In this document: one piece after another, positions 59,729 through 64,000 of the stretch
Layout: every line of letters starts with the position of its first letter
Numbering within the stretch: position 1 is the stretch's first letter
Assembly: GCA_037157565.1 (NCBI GenBank)
Contig: JAZHRO010000022.1
Coordinates: forward strand, 3,720,001-3,784,000
Direction: 5' to 3'
DNA length: 64,000 bases
Source of the DNA: Thalassia testudinum
Taxonomy: Eukaryota > Streptophyta > Magnoliopsida > Alismatales > Hydrocharitaceae
Position numbers and translations under genes: made by a program
Notes under the pieces: model-generated
What the model was told of the DNA's origin: nothing
Seen by the model: the letters and a program-made list of their open reading frames with translations, nothing else
Database searches by the model: none

Positions 59729-59974
59729 TGATGTGAAATTTGGCTTGATTTGTAAAAGCGGTTTTTAAAGTCGTTGTAACATGCGAAATCGCATACCTTT
59801 TAAAATTTATAATATAGATAGTGGAGTATCTAGGGTCGTCAAAGGAGGAAAGTTTACAAATCAAAATCCCTTGCTTTAAAGATGGAACTCAAATTTCTTT
59901 TTGGTGTTTTATATATATGATTTTTTTTTATTTTGAAATAACGAAAATAAGGTAGGTTTGTTGATAGCAAATAC
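59729..59974 (-). repeat. Element H 5' LTR, first 246 bp only
   Basis: Matches 52322-52565 (TGATGTGAAATTTGGC..., the GTATCTAGGGTCGTC phrase, the T-run after TATATATGA). Similarity stops after TAGCAAATAC at about 59974. Confidence 0.8.
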
Positions 59975-61620
59975 TTTAAACTATAATATATAAAAATACA
60001 ACATAATTTATTTGTTAGTTTATTAATTTACTAATTTAAATTTCATTAACTTAATAATATACCTACTTAACTTATAAATATAAATATATACAATATGTAA
60101 GTAAATAGATAAATATATGGCCGATCGAGAAATTTTTATTTTTACAATAACTAATTATGCTAATAATGATGTGTCGTAAAAATTAAATCATAAATAAATC
60201 ACGAAAAGATAATGTCGTCTTTACACGGAGACAATAATACGCAGGAACATGCCAATAATATGTAATATTTCTAAATAAAATTAATGTAATTGAAGCAAAC
60301 TTATTAGGTCGCGGAGACAACAAGCGATCGTAGTGAAAATACGCGGCCGTGGACATGGTGCGTCGACGTGGACGAACATACTGTCAATGCTCGCCTAAGC
60401 GGCTGTCACCACCGACTACGATGCTGTAAAGTCACGGAAGCAAGCGGTTGTCGCTGTAGAGGAGCTCGTGGTCACGGACGCTGTCGAGGAAGAGACGTCG
60501 AGGCACAGTAGCTGTCGCAGTGAGGGCTAGTGCGGTCGAGGAGGACGCGGTCGTGGGCTGCTATCAACGCTGTGGTGACTGCTCTATCGCTCGCATGAGG
60601 GAGAGAATGGAGAACGCCATGCTGGAGGTCGCAGTCGCTGGAGACACTTGAGATCGCGGTCGTCGGCAGTGCTCTTGCTCGAGAGGAGGAAGTGGAAGTC
60701 ACGATCGAGCACGGGAGTCGCGGAGGAAAGGAGGTGAGATCGCGGTGGGCAGAGCTGCTGCCGTCGAGTCTGAGAGAGAGAGAGAGAGAGGGCGTTTGGG
60801 AGCGACAAGCTCGCGGTGGTGCTGACGAGCGGTGTTGAGGACGATGGAGGCCGAGCTTGCAGGGAGAAGAAGCCTCGGAGAGGCGGTGAGGTCGCAGTCA
60901 GGGTGCTGTCGGGGAAGAGTCAGAGGCAAACCGCGTAGGTCGTGATTAGGCTGCTGTGATCAACGTGGTGAGGAGTCATCGTAGTTGCGGTGAGTAGAGC
61001 CGAGGCGGAGTTCCGTGCTTCTGTTCGATGGAGGAACAGTCGGGCGTTCCGACGGGCTCTGCTAGGTGGACGTTCTGGAAGCGGGAGAGTGGTCATGAAC
61101 AGGAGGGTGGTTATTTCCTCCAAAAGAACGAAGTGGGGAGTCCCCTTTCGTGCGCGCAGCTCCCTGCAGAAAAAAAGAACGAGAAAAAAAAAGGAAATAA
61201 GGGGATGGTGGAAATTGGAAAGAGAGAGGAATTTAGAAAGCGTGATGGCTTTTTACTAAAACTACAGAGAGGGAATTGATACAGGGGTTGAGGGAGAGAT
61301 ACTAAGGTGGTGGTGGATTCCTCTCTCTCTCCTAATAAACAAGCTTGCCAAAAACATAAGTGGAACTATCTAAATACCAAGGTGACTTTCCATAACAAGG
61401 TTTGATGTCTCGAAAATGGCGGTACATCCAAAGAATAAAATATAAGTAATTAATCAAATTATGTAATGAAGGTATGTAAAAATTAATACAATAAATGGAA
61501 TGATAATTTTAAAGTTTAATTAATTTTATCAATATAATGTATACTTTAAATTGAATTTTCATTCTAATAATAATGTATTTACGCTCTAATTTAGTCTACT
61601 AAAGTTGATTTATCAAATAC
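59975..61620. other. Unclassified block, LTR-like
   Basis: AT-rich outer parts (59975-60300 and 61430-61620) enclose a GC- and CpG-rich centre (60300-61140) with a (GA)n run (60772-60790). That pattern resembles an LTR of a further family in minus orientation, with GTACCGCCATTTTCGAGACA near 61420 read on the minus strand. I find no PBS, partner copy or protein domain. Reading frames in the centre occur on both strands without family support. Confidence 0.35.
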
Positions 61621-62251
61621 TCGCATGTCAAAGTTTTGCTAGTTTCGAGCAAAATCATATGGAAACGAACTGGATCTCTAGACTAGAAATTATCATCAGG
61701 ATGCCTTCTAATGCCTCACCTCTAGAGATTAGTTTGAAATACCAACACTAGGTCTTAAGATACTCAAGTACTAGTCAAGAAACTGACCTGATCGATTTTA
61801 GCTTTAGGTCTTCGATAAAGGTTTCTAAGGCCCCAAAGCCTGTCCAAGGGTTTGCTGACCCTAAATATTAAAGCACCCATGCGTTCGTGCAAAAAGTCCA
61901 CGTTCAACTTGCCAGCACATTCTTCAGAATAGAGATGGAGATATTTATGAGATTTTTGTCTTTTTGTAATTTTTTTGAATCCTCTAAATCTAATGTCGGA
62001 TTAGCTCTCAACACGATCTATGTCAGATTCCTTAGTCCCATCATCGATCCTCGAAGGGCCCCCGGCATTTGATGCTTCAGGATAGCACCACCCATGGCAA
62101 CCTCCAAAACCTTGGCAATCGACACTTCATGATAGTGCCGCCCATGGCATTATTTGGCTAATCCAAGCCCTAGCAATTGACATTTCAGGATAATACCGCC
62201 CATGGCATCTAAACAGCACAATGTGCTTACATGCCCCCTGTAGGATATTTA
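61621..62251 (-). mobile_element. Fragment of a B-type 3' module
   Basis: Minus-strand sequence matching the module of B: minus-strand TCCTACAGGGGGCATGTAAG near 62230-62249 corresponds to 37574-37593, followed by the three-copy cassette. No LTR or coding part of this element is visible. Its right edge coincides with the start of the copia-like LTR at 62252, so that LTR inserted into it or replaced the rest. Confidence 0.6.
62040..62203 (-). repeat. Three tandem copies of the conserved cassette (62-kb fragment)
   Basis: Minus-strand copies begin (ATGGGCGG or ATGGGTGG) at about 62203, 62145 and 62095, each followed by TATCCTGAA/CTATCATGAAG and a GCCAAG-type stretch; CCCTTCGAGG follows the last (about 62058-62049). 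Spacing is 58 and 50 bp, nearly the same as in B (59 and 51). Confidence 0.8.
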
Positions 62252-62649
62252 TGTTGGTACTAGCGCACCACGATCATTTGTTTTGATGATAACAAAACAC
62301 GTGTTATTTAACATTTGCACTTGGAGTCTTAGATTTCAGGTAAATTGCAAATGGAGACATGACCATACGGAGTTCGAGCTCTCATCCAGGATGGATTGGA
62401 GGAGCTTGATGGAAAACAGAGGAGATTCGCGAGGAGCGATAGATTGAAGAAGGAAGGAGATGAAAAATATGATAGATTTCCTTCTCTTGTACTCCTTGTA
62501 TTTCTCGTTTCTTTTGTTGCTCTTTATTTTTGTTACTTAGATTCTTGTTAAAGAGCCTCAAAGTACCCTAATAGTAGTCCTAGGAATACCGGCACAACCC
62601 TAGGATACTTAGGTTTTCTGTAGAAAACTTAGAAAACCAATATAGGGTT

Positions 62650-63210
62650 CAAACAACATTTCCAGACGTCTAATTCCAAAATCAGACGTCTGATAATGTG
62701 TTTTAATACGTCTGACTGTTGATTCAGACGTCTGATAACATTTAGGCTGGACTTGTTCTGTCTGATGAAATCAGACGTCCAGACCTTAGACCAAACGTCT
62801 TAGAAGACATCTGATGACTTTGCCAGACGTCCAAGTAGTGGACTGTTGGCTGGCTCAGCAAACACGCAAGGATATGACCGTTAGAGCCTTATCAGACGTC
62901 CTTAGGCCTTTCCAGACGTCTGATAAATGACCGTTTTGCCTCGGCTGACCCAAAATCTCTTCTTAGAGATTTTCTAGCCGTTGCACTCTCTTGGAAATCC
63001 ATTCCCACGAAAAAGTAGGTTTCTAGATGTCCAAACATAGTGCCAGACGTCCTATATGTCGTCTAATGGACTTACACTAGAACCCTATTTAGATCTGATC
63101 CAAGTCAGGAAGAAACCGCCTAAAATCAGACATCTGACCTTGTTTTCAGACGTCTTAAAGTGATCTTCCAGACATCTGATGCCAGGATCAGACGTCTGAT
63201 AATCCTGTCA
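62650..63210. repeat. CAGACGTCTGAT palindrome repeats
   Basis: Irregularly spaced copies of CCAGACGTCTGATAA and TCAGACGTCTGA with degenerate variants over about 560 bp of U3. ACGTC-cored palindromes can bind bZIP-type factors; whether these do is not known. Confidence 0.8.
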
Positions 63211-63307
63211 GTGCAATCATTATTCCTGATTTCGTGCTGATTCTCTTAGGCTTTGCTCCCAATGGCTATGGAAGCTTTCCTAAGGCTTCCAAAGCTTTCC
63301 TAAGGCC

Positions 63308-63319
63308 TCTATAAATAGA
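63308..63319 (+). promoter_or_regulatory. TATA box of copia-like LTR 3
   Basis: TCTATAAATAGA, followed within about 40 bp by an A/C-rich start region; placed right after the palindrome repeats. Confidence 0.65.
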
Positions 63320-64000
63320 GAGGAACCTCTTGCACATCAAGACACACCTAGATACACAAGAAACACTTTGTAACACACTTTCACACTCTTTTGTGTCCAA
63401 GAAAAGCCCTTGCTCTTCAAGCTCAAGTTCTTCATCTAGAGAGCATCAAGCTGTTGTGCACCCGCTCTCCCACCGTAGTTCATGAGAGCGACGTTGCGCC
63501 GTCGCGTGGCTCACGCACCCGCGTCATCGATTCGACACACTCCTTGCAAAGGGGAATTTCCTAATTCCTATAGAATCTTAGGTTTAAAATTACTTTGTTG
63601 GCTCTATAGGATTATTTGTTATTTTATCTTTGTTATTTGGTTGGGTATTCACTTTGCGAATTCCCGTCTCCTTCGAGGGACAAAATCCTTCTCGTGAAGA
63701 GAAGGGGTTGAAGAACGCTACCCTCGCACTTGTAGCATGGTTGTAATTGAGGTTGAATCACCCTTGTTTAAAGTGATTCGTTTAGTGGATTTGATCAACT
63801 TGGTTGATCGGAAAATCCTAACTCGAGAGGGTTAGGTGGTGGTTTTCACCCGGTTTGGGTTTCCACCTAAAAATTATTGTGTACTTTGTGTGTTTGTCTA
63901 TTTTGTGAGATTAGTATTTTTTCAATTCCGCATTTTTTACGTCACGCTGATCTCACCCCCTCCGAGTAGGGAATCCACAATTTAAATATCCTAAGAGATA

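Larger units (their letters stand above)
52322..59974 (-). mobile_element. Element H: decayed gag-protease gypsy element, J-related, 5' LTR truncated
   Basis: Minus-strand relative of J with 3' LTR 52322-54563, module, decayed gag-protease 55956-58045, leader, PBS and the first 246 bp of the 5' LTR (59729-59974). The rest of that LTR is missing. Left flank is protease of F (last bases ATATA); no second TSD can be read because the right end is lost. Its gag lacks the capsid core and its protease Asp is replaced, so it is older and more damaged than J. Confidence 0.85.
62252..64000 (+). repeat. Copia-like LTR 3, plus orientation (end not seen)
   Basis: Starts TGTTGGTACTAGCGC and TTTTGATGATAACAAAACAC, typical of SIRE-like Ty1/copia LTRs. 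U3 (62650-63210) holds more than ten variants of TCAGACGTCTGA, a perfect 12-bp palindrome. A TATA box and a leader-like part follow. No PBS (TGGTATCAGAGC type) is seen before the window ends, so its 3' border and whether an internal region follows are unknown. Confidence 0.65.

Noticed and set aside
59968..61620. Direct repeat CAAATAC at 59968-59974 and 61614-61620 as a possible TSD of the block between
   Set aside because: The block ends lack TG...CA on the left, and LTR H does not resume after the right copy, so a simple insertion is not supported.

Overview
This is a plant nuclear window built almost entirely of nested LTR retrotransposons. I see no host gene, rRNA, tRNA gene, CRISPR array or bacterial feature. 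The evidence is: long LTR pairs with 5-bp target-site duplications (TSDs); primer-binding sites (PBSs) complementary to the 3' end of plant tRNA-Asp in seven places; Ty3/gypsy (Athila/Tat-like) gag, protease, reverse transcriptase, RNase H and integrase remains; and copia-like LTRs. The sequence looks like a pericentromeric or intergenic repeat block of a flowering plant. I cannot name the species.

Layout. Element C (1-4375, minus, leaves the window to the left) sits in the gag of element D (gag, leader, PBS and part of an LTR, 4376-7490). From 7.5 to 18.5 kb lies a mosaic of LTRs in both orientations: a + LTR (7.5-9.84 kb), a minus LTR facing it (9.87-11.6 kb), a copia-like LTR (11.6-12.5 kb), LTR G with its PBS (12.6-15.4 kb), small fragments, and solo LTR E (16199-18514, TSD AAAAG). 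From 18515 to 52321 runs host element F (minus), whose pol is the only RT/RNase H/integrase in the window. It is split by a copia-like solo LTR (20017-21030, TSD AACCT), element B (21756-39937, +, TSD TCTGG) and element A (39985-51073, minus, TSD TATGC/TACGC), and is cut off in its protease by element H (52322-59974, minus). Element J (24656-34830, minus, TSD GTCAC) is nested in B. After H come an unclassified block (59975-61620), a fragment of a 3' module (61621-62251) and a + copia-like LTR (62252 onward).

How the elements relate. F is autonomous-type but dead: stops, frameshifts, deletions and insertions. J, H and A encode only gag and protease and stop just after the protease-RT linker, so they would need RT and integrase from a partner, like TR-GAG elements. 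B encodes neither gag nor pol; it carries a decayed acidic reading frame that I do not recognise. A, B, J and H all carry two polypurine-tract-like blocks 1.2-1.8 kb apart, with a noncoding module between them. In B, J, H and the 62-kb fragment this module contains a conserved cassette, present as three tandem copies in B and in the 62-kb fragment. This shared 3' module is the most interesting signal in the window.

All boundaries were read by eye. Those backed by TSDs and TG...CA ends are firm; those in 7.5-16.2 kb and 59.9-62.3 kb are approximate.
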